Positions 46,337 to 57,089 of a stretch of 64,000 nt of DNA are shown in pieces; the first letter of the stretch is position 1; each line of letters starts with the position of its first letter. Below the pieces are notes generated by a model that saw only the letters and a program-made list of their open reading frames with translations, searched no databases and was not told where the DNA came from. Location of the stretch: the NCBI GenBank assembly GCA_032622095.1, contig CP136061.1:47993797-48057796 (forward strand). The letters run 5' to 3'. Origin of the DNA: Siphonodentalium dalli (Eukaryota; Mollusca; Scaphopoda; Gadilida; Siphonodentaliidae). The position numbers were made by a program, and so were the translations under genes.

Positions 46337-46830
46337 CTAGCCGATGAGCCCGACGTTGTCCGGGCTATTCAAAAACCAAATTTCAAGTCGATAGCTCCAC
46401 CCGTTTCCGAGATCTCGTCTGCGCATGCGCGAAGCTGGCGTCGCACGGGCTCGGCGACCCGATAAAATTCGTATCCGGGGCAAGATACATTCACATACCA
46501 AATTTCAAGTCGATAGCACCACCCGTTTCCGAGATCTCGTCTGCGCATGCGCGAAGCTGGCGTCGCACGGGCTCGGCGACCAGATAAAATTCGTATCCGG
46601 GGCAAGATACATTCACATAGCAAATTTCAAGTCGATAGCTCCACCCATTTCCGAGATCTCGTCTGCGCATGCGCGAAGCGGGCGCCGCACGGGCTCGCCA
46701 ATACGACAACGTCGACCGCCTGGTCAAACTACACACACGTACCAAGTTTCGTCCCGATCGGTCGAGAATCGTAGATTTGTATAAATGACAGACATACAGA
46801 CAGACATACAGAGGTCTTCAAAATATATAT
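46337..46830 (-). mobile_element. Helitron-like element with three 122-bp tandem repeats
   Basis: On the minus strand the sequence ends with the stem AGCCCG/CGGGCT (46347-46366), six bases later CTAG (46337-46340), and then T, the classic Helitron 3' end (hairpin plus CTRR, T target). Inside are three tandem 122-bp units beginning CCAAATTTCAAGTCGATAG at 46376, 46498 and 46620, with a GC-rich GCGCATGCGCGAAGC core. The far end (TATATTTTGAAGACCTCTG with CTGTCTGT repeats) resembles the start of the element at 51950. There is no Rep/helicase. Open frames across the GC-rich units are artefacts of the repeat. Confidence 0.7.
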
Positions 46831-47119
46831 GAGATGGTTCCAACGCGCGAAATTTCGTTATTGGAGAATTATCAATAATGAATATATGGATAAAGTTTAC
46901 CCATTTCTCCATGTTCTTCTTAGTGGTGATGTTTTTACAAACATATTTTTTCGCACATTTACCCACTGCGAGTGCCTTGGGTCCTTTTAAGTAAATCTGC
47001 TAGTCACATTCCAGGAATAATTGCAATTGTTGTCAAGATGGCTATTTCGCTTTCTTTTGTTTAATTTGTTATATAGAGCGTGTCGACATTCCCATGTCTT
47101 ATTTATTGTTATATAATTA

Positions 47120-47932
47120 TACAGTAATGACCTAAGTAATCGACTCCTTAAAGGGGTACTGTACCCAAGATGTTGTTGTTGGTTTCTATAATCCCCGAGT
47201 CGGAGAATAAGGTAACAACTTTTCCATTTTTTGAAAGTCTGTTGAGTACGAAGTATTGTTACGGATGGCAAATTTACCGGAATGCAAAAATACAAATTGT
47301 CGTTGTCGAGTAATTTTTGTACAGTTTTCAACCAAATGAATCAAATAAACATTATATTATATGCTTAGTAGTCACATATACTCATTTAAGTTAGTGTATG
47401 GTCACTAGTCAATGAGTGGCTTGGGTTTTCTCCCCGTATAAGCATAATGTTTCAAACGATCGTGTGTGCAATTGTTTTATTAATCCAGTATCCCTCAATT
47501 ATAATTTGATTACGTTTTGTACACGGAAATTCCAATTTTAAGAGACGCCATTTTATGGCTGGAGCCATAAAATCAATTTATATTAAATTATTAACTTTTA
47601 AATTATTAAATTTTAAGATAGCCTATTAACCTGAGCGTTTACAGAATACATCTTCGACTCAAATTACTTATATTTCTATATAGTATCGATAATAGATCGT
47701 TGTTATCACCTGGAATTTATTGAAAATGGCGTACAGTACCCCTTTAACCACAGCAGAATTATGGGTAACTTTTCAGGATTTAGTCGGAAATATGGCTTGT
47801 TGCCATTCATCGGAAAGCTCTCACTTGAGAACTTTCCGAGGAATGGCAACAAGCCATATTTCCGACTAAATCCTGAAAAGTTACCCATAATTCTGCTGTG
47901 GTAAGGAGTCGATTACTTACGGCATTAATGTA
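47120..47932. mobile_element. Palindromic MITE disrupted by a TTAA element
   Basis: The arms TACAGTAATGACCTAAGTAA (left) and TTACTTACGGCATTAATGTA (right) belong to the hairpin family of 26991-27388. The left arm is interrupted at a TTAA by the 592-bp element. Without that insert, the left arm CGACTCCTTAACCACAGCAG pairs with the right arm CTGCTGTGGTAAGGAGTCG. The inner stem (AAATATGGCTTGTTGCCATT) is longer than in the other copies. Confidence 0.9.
47148..47747 (-). mobile_element. 592-bp TTAA-flanked element, copy 2
   Basis: TTAA (47148-47151), AGGGGTACTGTACCC on the left and GTACAGTACCCCT at the right, TTAA (47744-47747). The internal length of 592 bp equals copy 1 at 28035-28626, in reverse orientation. 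The surrounding palindrome shows that TTAA was the target. Confidence 0.95.
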
Positions 47933-48149
47933 GAGTGTGTCGACATTGCCATGTCTTATTTATTGTTATCCAGTAAACTATAATCATTGTGATTGCTTTC
48001 GTTTCCTTTGGCGTTTACAGATGTTTTTTCTCTTCCTATAACAAGTTAATAGGTATTAAATAATAAATATGAATCGAAGACCCCCTGCCCGGAAATGCTT
48101 CAATCAATTAATATTGATTTTATTTGGCATGATACATACAATCAATTAA

Positions 48150-48605
48150 AGGTACTCAATCCGATTCGATGGTTCCCATATTATCAGATTCCAACAACGA
48201 CAAATTTGTTTTGAAATGCCACTTCAGTTATCCGAATCGAGTAATTGCCCAAAAATAATTATAACCACAGTCAACTATAGTATAAAATTGCCCAAAACAT
48301 GTTATTTATCAACATTTTGTTCAACGACATTTTACCGGTTTCTCAAATATATGACACCAAAAAAAACACTTGATTTTAGAGTCATTCGTCTTCATCCGCA
48401 GTTTGGTGCGAGACCGTCTTCTCGTCGACTATTTACTGGGCCACTGTAAATTATCGGTGGTGAAAAATTATAGATTTCAAAAATCGATATCTGATCACTC
48501 TGAGCTTTGATGGGTGGGTTCCTCGACTCGAATTAAATATTTTTTACCCCCGAAGCCAAGGAAATAGTAATTTGCGAGCATTAATTCGGATTATGCATCT
48601 TTAAA
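48150..48605. repeat. About 450-bp dispersed repeat, partner of 12630-13080
   Basis: Same blocks in inverted order: CAATCCGATTCGATGGTTCC, CCCAAAACATGTTATTTATC, CTGAGCTTTGATGGGTGGGT. Both copies are non-coding. Confidence 0.7.
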
Positions 48606-49173
48606 GCCTAGCGGAAACGTTCGGAGTGTAGCAGGAGAGAAAACTATATCTCTATATGAGATGACCTGATTTTTCACTATTCCGTTCTAAAAATAACACG
48701 TAAAAATAGATTGTATGTATGTAATAATTGATAGTTCAAACGTTTCTGGTCATGGCCCTTCGATTCAATTTATTATTTTACAAGCTGAGTGGGAGCCTTT
48801 ATTCAGCGCCGGAGGTGCCTGCAGGCCCCTTTGGGCGTTAGGAGCCTGCGGCCCGTGTGTGCGCTACGCGCACACGACAGACAGATATATAGATAATATT
48901 TATATATATAGATAATATATATTATGCTACTTCAATATATGCTCAATATTTGCATTTGGACATTATCATTGGTTGATATTGGACATTTTATTCTGGAATA
49001 AGCCCATAGTGGACTTCAGTTATTCTGTCGGCCACAGTGAAAACACATAATATAAAGAGCGTACATCTGGTCTGCAAATAGGTTGATATTGAACCTAAAT
49101 ATTCACATTTATTTCTGTTCTGAAATAGGCCTATATATATAGTGAACTTATTTGTTTGTTTTTTTTAATTTGT
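48606..49173. other. No gene recognised
   Basis: A small GC-rich block at 48805-48885 (GCCTGCAGGCCCCTTTGGGC, then GTGTGTGCGCTACGCGCACACG palindrome) stands out from AT-rich flanks and could be a transposon end. It is otherwise unremarkable. Confidence 0.4.
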
Positions 49174-49572
49174 TTAACCCTTTACCCAACAAACCGGCCA
49201 AAACCGGCCAAATAAAGCTTCAAAAGCCTAAAATATCTTCGGTCTGTCTCAATAGAACCATACAAATATGGATATCATTGGAACCGGCTCCTTGACCACA
49301 TTGTGATAGTTACAGTTAGCCCTGTGCCAATGCATTCTCTTATATATGCGAGTCGACCATAGGTCGCCTCGCATATATAAGAGAATGCATTGGCCTAAAA
49401 AAAAAAAAAATTTAACACTTTTTACCATTTTTTCTTACATTCTTTAACAATTTTATAATTTTTAATGTGTTAAGCCAATGCATTCTCTTATATATGCGAG
49501 GCGACCTATGGTCGACTCGCATATATAAGAGAATGCATTGGCACAGGGCCCTTCTGTTGGGTAAAGGGTTAA
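49174..49572 (+). mobile_element. Element A, full copy, TTAA-flanked, double hairpin
   Basis: TTAA, then the 14-bp terminal repeat CCCTTTACCCAACA at 49178; the complement TGTTGGGTAAAGGG ends at 49568, then TTAA. The 69-bp hairpins lie at 49326-49394 and, inverted, 49474-49542, separated by an AT-rich spacer. The outer left arm (AACCGGCCAAATAAAGCTTC and onward) is unique to family A. The TTAA duplication suggests mobilisation by a piggyBac-type transposase. Confidence 0.9.
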
Positions 49573-50317
49573 TTAATTTGTTTTAAATCAAAATTTTGAA
49601 AAAACTACGGGCCGTCACAACCTCAGCCAGAGTACCACACCAAATTTTGTTGAAATCGGACCAGCAGTCTGGGAGAAAAATCCGAACAGACAGACAGACA
49701 TGCATATCCTACTCGTTTATTTTTCCAGATAATCAGGAAAGTATATAAAAAAACTGGCAAAATGACAACTGATAGAACGAACACAAATTGTAGTGACTTA
49801 TATATAGTACACTATTCGTAATTCGTATCATTAGTAGGGGACCTAGTTCATTATGTGAAAGATGTCCAGTTTTATTCATGAATTGTATACCAAAATACGA
49901 AACACGTTTGGCCCAGAAGCGTCCAATGATCGATAGAAAATCGACTACTTTCACTATGAACATTATCCCCATAAAACATAATCCGCTGAGCAGGAAACAA
50001 TAAAGAGCGTTTATTACTATTCTTTTCCTGATATAGTAACAATAAAGAGCGTATGCGGATAGTTGAACATGGCCTATATGGTGCCTATATTAATTCGCTA
50101 ATTCGTCCGTGGTATACATATAACGTGGGTGGGTTTGTAAAATGTCGTAACTGGTGCTTTGGCACAAAGCACTTTTTTGCATTGTTATAATATACGGGTT
50201 CGACTACAAATGTTCTTCACATATCTTGTTGTCAAATTTTTAAGTATATAAATGCCATTTTTTGGTGAAAAATCGAGTTTTAAAATGTCGTATTAGGTTA
50301 CCCCGGAAAATTAAATT
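49573..50317. other. No gene; fragments of repeats
   Basis: 49610-49705 resembles the internal part of Helitron-like elements (CCAAATTTTGTTGAAATCGG, then CAGACAGACAGACATGC). AACAATAAAGAGCGT occurs at 49998 and again at 50038. Confidence 0.45.
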
Positions 50318-50654
50318 CGAACCCTTTACCCAACAAAACGCCCAAATAAAGCTTAAACAGCCAAAAATATCTTCCGTCTGTCTCAATAACACCATACCAA
50401 TATGGATATCATTGGAACCGGTTCATTGACCACATTGTGATGGTTACAGTTATGCCCTGTGCCAATGCATTCTCTTATATATGCGAGTCGACCATAGGTC
50501 GCCTCGCATATATAAGAGAATGCATTGGCCTAAATTTTTTTTTAAATATGTGTTAAGCCAATGCATTCTCTTATATATGCGAGGCGACCTATGGTCGACT
50601 CGCATATATAAGAGAATGCATTGGCACAGGGCCGTTCTGTTGGGTAAAGGGATT
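50318..50654 (+). mobile_element. Element A, full copy 2
   Basis: CCCTTTACCCAACA at 50322 to TGTTGGGTAAAGGG ending at 50651, with hairpins at 50461-50529 and 50557-50625. The flanks here are CGAA and ATTC rather than TTAA, so the flanking tetramers have mutated or this insertion is atypical. The spacer between the hairpins is shorter than in the 49174 copy. Confidence 0.9.
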
Positions 50655-51686
50655 CTAAAATGTCAAATTTTTATTTTCGAAACCGTTCCTGGTTGGATAT
50701 ATCTGATTTGATTGTTTTGAATGAAACAGAATAAAAAAAATATCAGAATCGTCAACACCATAAGGGTACGTTCATACGCTGGCTAGTTTGCACGGTATCT
50801 TCTGCAAGGCATTTCATCATAGAAAAACACATGGTGCCATAATTTGAAAGTAAACGTGCATATAATATACATCTTAACCAAAGCGAACGACATGAGAAGT
50901 AAAAGTTATGTAGTTCCACTTGTAACGGCGCTACTGACACTTGTAGCCGTTCCGCTACCTCAGTGCGTTCCAGATATACTCTACAATTGTCGATAAATGT
51001 GAGAGGCCGGTTTAAGGGCCATAACTCCACAAATCAAGCACGGATATTGCCTTCAAATACCTGTAAGATTGATTCTTGCGAAATAATTGCACACTATTTA
51101 CAGGCAAATTCTGGTAGCATGGCTACAGGTGAAACTACGGAGCCTTTACATCACATGCATATAGTTAGGTGTGGTACGTATGCATTTTACATGCTTGTTT
51201 CCATTCATATTCTGGCACCATATCGTTTTCTACGACGAAATGCCTGCAAACCATACTGTGCAAACTTGCCAGTTTATGAACATACCCAAAATGTCTTGTC
51301 TGTAGAAGCCCCCGATGATATATAAATTCCGTAATTCGTTTATTGGTAAATCAAATGTCTAGATCCAATTTGACAGCAAAAATGTCGTAAAAGTGATAAA
51401 TTACTAGGTCTATCTTGATGCTTTAAAATATCCAGCTTGTATACTCAAAACGGATCATATTTTCAGGTTACAATATCAAAGTTATTAATTGCTATTTATT
51501 GTCACATTCTGATGGAAAACAATTGTCGATATAAGCAGTATAAAATACTTTTATACGGACTCACTTACTTATAACAGAAATTCATCAGTGGTTTCCAACA
51601 TTTAGTATAACGCTCTTTATTATTTCCATATCAGGATAAATCAAATTAGAACGCTCTTTATGTAGATATATATAAAAAGATATAGT
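50655..51686. other. No gene recognised
   Basis: Frames at 50752-51030 (minus) and 50963-51325 (plus) overlap antisense and show no recognised motif. AACGCTCTTTATTATTTCCA at 51610 belongs to a short repeat seen also at 39411, 50000 and 51650. Confidence 0.35.
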
Positions 51687-51839
51687 GGATCTCCGACGAG
51701 TTATATGTTGGGGTATAAGATTTTATGAAACGAGTTTGATAAATTTGATTCACAACGAGTCGTTTAGATGAGTTGTGAATCAAATTTATGAAACGGGTTT
51801 CATAAAATCTTATATCCCAACATAATGAGTCGATGATCT
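51687..51839. mobile_element. Hairpin MITE (TATGTTGGGGTATAAGATTT arms)
   Basis: The left arm, GGGGTATAAGATTTTATGAA with AACGAGTTTGATAAATTTGA, pairs with the complement around 51780-51830. A close relative lies at 59700-59835. Confidence 0.85.
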
Positions 51840-51949
51840 TTTATATCACATGAAAAAACTAGATCTTTATGCCATTTTAACAGATCAAAATCTTTAAAAG
51901 AAGCTGAAACGTTGGCTGAGATGCTTCACAATCGCCCAATTTGCCTCTG

Positions 51950-52301
51950 TTATCTACAATATATTTTGGAACTTCTGTCTGTCTGTTTGTCTGACCATGT
52001 GTGTTATAGACTCGAAAACTGCTCTACAGATCCGACTCAAATTTGGTACGTAGGACTACTTTGATCCGGGGAACAACACGAGCGGGTCCAATTTCACGCG
52101 AGATCGTGTCCTTGGTCTTGACCTCGCTTATATAAGCTCATATAGGCATGTTTTTGGATCTCGACCGATCCGACTCGAGTTTGGTATGTGGGCCTACGGG
52201 AACAATATTGGCGGGTCCAATTTCACGCGCGACCGTGTCCTTGACCTAGCTCATATATGCATGTTTCGGTCCACCCGGATGAAGTCGGGTACATCAGCTA
52301 G
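51950..52301 (+). mobile_element. Helitron-like element with 3' hairpin and CTAG end
   Basis: Ends with the stem ACCCG/CGGGT (52273-52290), seven bases, then CTAG (52298-52301) and T. Two roughly 140-bp internal repeats start near CCGACTCAAATTTGGTACGT (52028) and CCGACTCGAGTTTGGTATGT (52168). It begins near TATATTTTGGAACTTCTGTC (about 51959), like the element at 46830. There is no coding capacity. Confidence 0.65.
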
Positions 52302-52309
52302 TTGTGCCT

Positions 52310-52949
52310 ATTTTCGGTAGTGCAACGAAGTTGGTCAAGAATTTAATTTTAATGAACAAACCAATCAGTTTGCAATGTCTGTGGTTGGTCTAGTTCATGC
52401 TTTTAGAAATTGTATTAATCCGCGCGGTAATTTTGTTGACACTATGGCAATTATATCATGCACGAAGCAAGCGCATATTCATCACTATACGATATAAGAT
52501 ATCAGATATAAGGAAATATGTAATGGCCTTCTTAATGATATAACAGGGGTTTCATGTGATATAAGGAAACAAACCTGTTGCAGTGATTTATCAACAAACA
52601 CAGTTAAACTTGTAGTAGGTTAAAATATTTTAGTCTGAAAATGGTTTTCAGAATATTTTCCAATGCTTTTCTAGTTAAATTTTTATTAGAGTTTGGTAGT
52701 TTTATTAATTGGACTATTTGGACTTTTAACGGTAATTCCACTGTAAATGTACAATCTTAAAACAACAACAATGGCTTTGACATTGTGACACTTCATAATT
52801 GGGGTGTTTATGCAAATAAGAAGTCAATATAATTTTTCATGTACTTGTTGAAGGTATATAGTTATTTTACAGACTTTAGTGTTATTTCGCATGAATCCAC
52901 AACGAACTGAGGACTTGAGTCCCTTTAAAGAATATATTGTGTAATAAGC
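52310..52949. other. No gene recognised
   Basis: The stretch 52495-52570 (GGAAATATGTAATGGCC, ATATAACAGGGGTTTCATGTG) matches, inverted, 59275-59330. Otherwise featureless and AT-rich. Confidence 0.4.
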
Positions 52950-53233
52950 GAGATCACTGAGTCGCGGCCATATTGGATTCATCCAGCCCCCGTTCCGCTG
53001 TCTGCTAAACAGGTCAAAGTTCTGGAGGTGCATTACATATATGGAACTGTTGAATATTCATGATTCCATATATGGATTTCATGAATATTCAAAAGCTCCA
53101 TATATTGCATCATGAATATTGAAAAGTTTCATATATGGAAACTTGGAAAGCACCTCCAGAACTGTTACCTGTAGCACTTGAACCGCGGAACAGGGGCTGG
53201 ATGAATACAATATATCCGCGACCCTGTGATCTC
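52950..53233. mobile_element. TIR MITE (GAGATCACTGAGTCGCGG)
   Basis: Left arm GAGATCACTGAGTCGCGGCC through GGATTCATCCAGCCCC and GTTCTGGAGGTGC; the complement runs from GCACCTCCAGAAC to CGCGACCCTGTGATCTC at 53233. The centre carries several short CATATATGGA palindromes. Confidence 0.85.
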
Positions 53234-54099
53234 TTTTATTATAAAACAGAATGTCCAAACTCTCAATTTCAATTCAATTTATTTCTCTGATCATCAAATG
53301 AAGGTATTACAGAGTGTAAGGTATAGTAACAAATTGAAACAATACAGTGTTATACTGTATAATTAAGGGGCTGTGCAGTCTGACATTGGACATGTGTGAT
53401 TAGTTATTTTCAGCTTATTTTGGGCAACCCTAGAACTTGTTTTCGGTTATGTTCAGTTGTGTTCCGTATTAAATTATGTGACCAAATAAATATAGTAGTA
53501 ATTTACAAAAAAAAAATAAACAAAGCCAGCTCTATATATAAGAATTAACAGCGGTGCTGCAGTGGAAATGATAGAAGTTTCAATAATTTCAAGGTATGCA
53601 ACGAAGTCTTTAAAGTTTGTAATTATCACACCATTTTGCGATAAAATTTAAACTTTCTAAACAAAGGTCGAATTTTTATTCTTTGGTTATAATATCGTAT
53701 ATCCGTCGATCACAATATTTCTGCGTATTATATATTTGCTCACCAATCCTATCTTATTCTGAATATGTTCGAGTCTATTTGCAAGATCCAATAACACAAC
53801 AACTATTTCCTGACTTTATTTTTACCGTTTTACTTTGGTTTTATTCATAGATTATCAAACACGCGATCATATCTTCTATATGCGAATGCACTGCGATTCC
53901 ATCTTTCTGCCTACCAGCTGGTTTGTTGATGTTTTGGCACGTGACTTGTGACATCACCAAAATGTCGCCTTTTGGCATGCATAAACTATTATATTGCTGT
54001 TGGGGTAATTCTTATAAAGTTCTGCTGAATGTGTAAAGAACATGCACATTATGTCGGTATACTAGTATTTTAGAAGGGGGTTTAGGTTTGTCCGAAAAT
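53234..54099. other. No gene recognised
   Basis: GTTTTCGGTTATGTTCAGTTGTGTTCCG near 53440 is a fragment of the GCCGAACACAA MITE edge. No exon is seen. Confidence 0.4.
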
Positions 54100-54660
54100 G
54101 AAGCCCTAAGAGTTCCGGAAGATATCGTTTTGACCCATTTGATGAAGATTTAGAGATTCTTGGTAATTTGTAACTATTAAATAGTGCTGCTGGCCTATAT
54201 GAGTCTTGTTTGTTCTCCGTAAACAGTACGGTCTCATGTATTGTGCGCGTATGTATCGGAGTTCAATACATTTAAGGATGACATGATACTCGTCCCCTAT
54301 TTCGGAGTTACAGAGGGTACACAATTTATTCTCCGAAAGTCCGAATATGCGTCATTATACTCCACGCGCCATGTTATATTGGGAGTATAAGGTTCGTCGC
54401 GCGAAAGAGAAGGATGCTTTGCACGACTCGGCGGTTTGTTATTGATAGGTAACTTTCTCGACCAAATATAGTCTTAACATTGCGATAAAAGCAAATTTGC
54501 TGGATGTTGTTATATAGATGACCGCCATCCTTGCAGATAGAAATCTTGCAGTTTTCGTTCGACAGTTTGCATGAAGTGTTGGGAGCTTGTGGTGTACTGA
54601 TTAATCCGCACGTTCTCGTATCCATGCATGGTAAGTAAACATTCAATCATATCTTAGAAT
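54100..54660 (-). pseudogene. LINE C-terminal fragment (zinc-binding region), minus strand
   Basis: Minus-strand ENKLCTLCNSEIGDEYH, then VILKC, gives the C-x2-C...H...C pattern found after the reverse transcriptase domain in many invertebrate LINEs, followed by YMRPYCLRRTNK and LIVTNYQESLNLHQM to a stop near 54106. Upstream frames (to 54646) are shifted relative to it. There is no catalytic domain. It stands head to head with the plus-strand LINE starting at 54676. Confidence 0.65.
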
Positions 54661-54675
54661 GATAAACAATGTATA

Positions 54676-56790
54676 GTGGCATCAAGTATTATGTTTACCA
54701 CCCTCACCACCCGCCTATGTATTAGTTACGCCAGAGAACAACACAACAAGCTTTACTCATGTCTATTAGACGTGCGTAAAGCTTTCGATTGTGTTTGGAT
54801 CAATGGCCTCTTGTACAAATTATTCCACAGAGGATTACAAGGCAAAACATGGCTCATCATACGAGATTTATTATCTGGCATAAAATGTTGTATCCGCAAC
54901 GACGGAACATATTCCGACTGGTTCTCCTTATCTCAAGGAACCAGACAAAGATCCATATTATCACCTCTGTGGTACAAAATATACGCAGACGACCTCCTCC
55001 ATATTATTGAGAAGTCAAAATTAGGCCTTCGTATTCACTCATTGAACTGTTCATCCCCCACACAAGCCGATGATATGATGCTTATTTCGTTATCTCGCCC
55101 AGGTCTTATTGGCCTATACGAGTTATGCCTTGAATACAGTTATAAGTGGCGGTTCAGCTATAATTCTTCCAAAACCGTCATAATGGTTTTCAATGAAACC
55201 AAACAAGAAGCCGAAAAATGTGCTAGATCGTGGCCATTTGGATCATCTTTTCTCAGAGAAGTTGACTCATATACTCACCTTGGAATTCTTCTGTCCAAAT
55301 CCCATTTCAATAATAATTTTGTCGATGCCATATGTACAAAATTAAGGGGTACATATTTCGGCCTCTCCGATGTTGGCCTATACCCTGGTGGTATCTCTCC
55401 TCAAAGCTCATACAAACTTTACAGAACAATAGTTATTCCTTCAGGGCTATATGGCAGCGAACTTCTCTGGAACCTTAACGCAACTCAAAAAGAGAAGCTT
55501 GAGAAGGCCCATAGAGTTTGCATCAAGCATATGCAAGGCTTTCCGACGAGGACCCGTACAGTTATCGCACAAGGCTGTCTGGGCTGTTCCTCGCTAGAAT
55601 CGTGGATTGATCGTCGGAAACTCTCAATATTTGGCGCTTTCTGTAGGCCAAATTACGAGAAAACATCAAAACAGTTATTCTTAAGACGCCTATATGATTT
55701 TATTTCAGGTCTTTCAACTGATGAAACATCTTTTATTTGTGACATATGGTGCATTCTATGTAAATATAATATCGAACATCACCTTATTGAATATGCTATT
55801 TCCAATAAATTTCCATCGGTCGTGGCGTAGAAACGTTTGGTGCGGTCAGCTGTACAGGAGTTAGATGAACTCGACTGGAATAATCATATCGCCAGCGACT
55901 CCTCTTTAGCAGCTTTCCGTACCATTCATCCCACGCTGCGAACGATCGGTATATGGAAACTGTGCTCACAATTTCCGAAGGAAAAATTTGTATTCCTCCT
56001 GATTGGTCGCATAATCGCACATACAGCTTTCGGAGAAACTGACACATGCAAACACTGTTTAGCGACCTACCCATGTGTAGTACAACATATCTTGTTAGAT
56101 TGCCCATCATTGCTACATATTCGGAATGACATGTGGTATCACGTCATTGACCAACATGGCATTGAGCTCCGTGGTCCGTGGAGCTCCGTGGTCCAGTGGT
56201 TAGCGCGTTGGACTTGTCTTCGCTGTCAACACAGCGAGGCGAGTTCGCGGCTGGCTGGTGGTCTGTTATGAGTTTCCACACAGCAGTGGCTTGGCCGACT
56301 TGAGCGATGTGCAATTGTTGGATTGTACACTGTTTGAATCTCGCGCCAAGTTGTGACCCTTGAGCAAGGTCGCTCGTACTGTGTCTGCTTTGCACCACCC
56401 ATGCATTACAAGGGTACCTGATAATGAGCAGTGAAAGATCTTGTCAGTATGCTAGCCATATGGTATCCCCGCATACTCCCGGCTGTACCTCCCCCTGTCC
56501 CCGGGGAGCAGTAGATGGTTACTGAATGTTCAGGCTCATCAGGGTAATAATTGTAAAACTTTGAGCGCTTTGGGCCTTATGGGAAAGACGCTTTACAAAT
56601 GCTATACATTATTTATTGAATGTTTCCTTTTTACCTAGACCAATTACCCCGTTTGCAGCTACTGTCTGCCCTTCTGGGTTCGCCACATAGAGATCTCGCT
56701 CTGCTCTCAGATAACCACCTTAATTTATCTCGGTTGCTCGTTAGGACAACAGCATTTATGTGGAAACAGTTTCATTTTGATGATGGTTAA
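54676..56790 (+). pseudogene. 5'-truncated LINE with reverse transcriptase, split by a SINE
   Basis: The frame opens within the reverse transcriptase domain: KLYSCLLDVRKAFDCVW (catalytic Asp block), FSLSQGTRQRSILSPLWYKI, then SPTQADDMMLIS, where the usual aromatic of [Y/F]ADD is Gln, so the catalytic block is altered. Then WRFSYNSSKTVIMVFN, DSYTHLGILLS and a long connector. A TAG at 55828-55830 interrupts the frame, which resumes in phase. A zinc-binding-like TCKHCLATYPCVVQHILLDC follows near 56045. At 56166 a SINE intervenes, and from about 56620 the same phase continues as FYLDQLPRLQLLSALLGSPH and FMWKQFHFDDG to TAA at 56788-56790. The 3' UTR probably runs to about 57640 and includes the TG-rich microsatellite. 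The element is dead. The clade is not assigned. Confidence 0.8.
56166..56619 (+). mobile_element. tRNA-derived SINE inserted in the LINE frame
   Basis: The head has an RNA polymerase III A box, TGGTCCAGTGG (56189-56199), and a partial B box, AGTTCGCGGCT (56242-56252), 42 bases apart, as in a tRNA-derived SINE. A 14-base duplication (GAGCTCCGTGGTCC) precedes it. The tail has GAGCGCTTTGGGCC and GACGCTTTACAAATGCTATA, a tail type common in invertebrate SINEs. ATTGA occurs at both edges (56161-56165 and 56615-56619) and may be the remnant of a target duplication. Removing it with this repeat would not restore the phase exactly, so a small indel must also have occurred. Confidence 0.7.
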
Positions 56791-57089
56791 CTAAAGTGAT
56801 CAGCGCTCTTTCGGAATATAATGGCGTTATTATTTTTTTTCTTTTCTTCCTATTAATACATTTACAGCTAGTTGGTAAATTATCTCAGTCACAGCTTTGG
56901 TCAATTCAGTACCATGCACCGTTCCGCCAAACATGTATAATTATATATACTTCAAATTACCCATATCTTCCTGCATGTGTAGGCTGTTTAACAGTTTACG
57001 TACGATACATTTTACATAACCTGACTTCAACGGACATCCATGAATCTTAGTATTCTTCCGGATACATGATGGCACAAGCCATACCCATA

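Noticed and set aside
46425-46784. Arg/Ala-rich frames of 75-119 codons on both strands
   Set aside because: They are produced by the three GC-rich 122-bp repeats of a Helitron-like element.
50752-51325. Antisense pair of 92- and 120-codon frames
   Set aside because: No motif, no splice context, and mutual overlap suggest chance.
56189-56252. A functional tRNA gene
   Set aside because: The A box is good but the B box is degraded and no cloverleaf with an acceptor stem can be drawn. The context and tail are those of a SINE.
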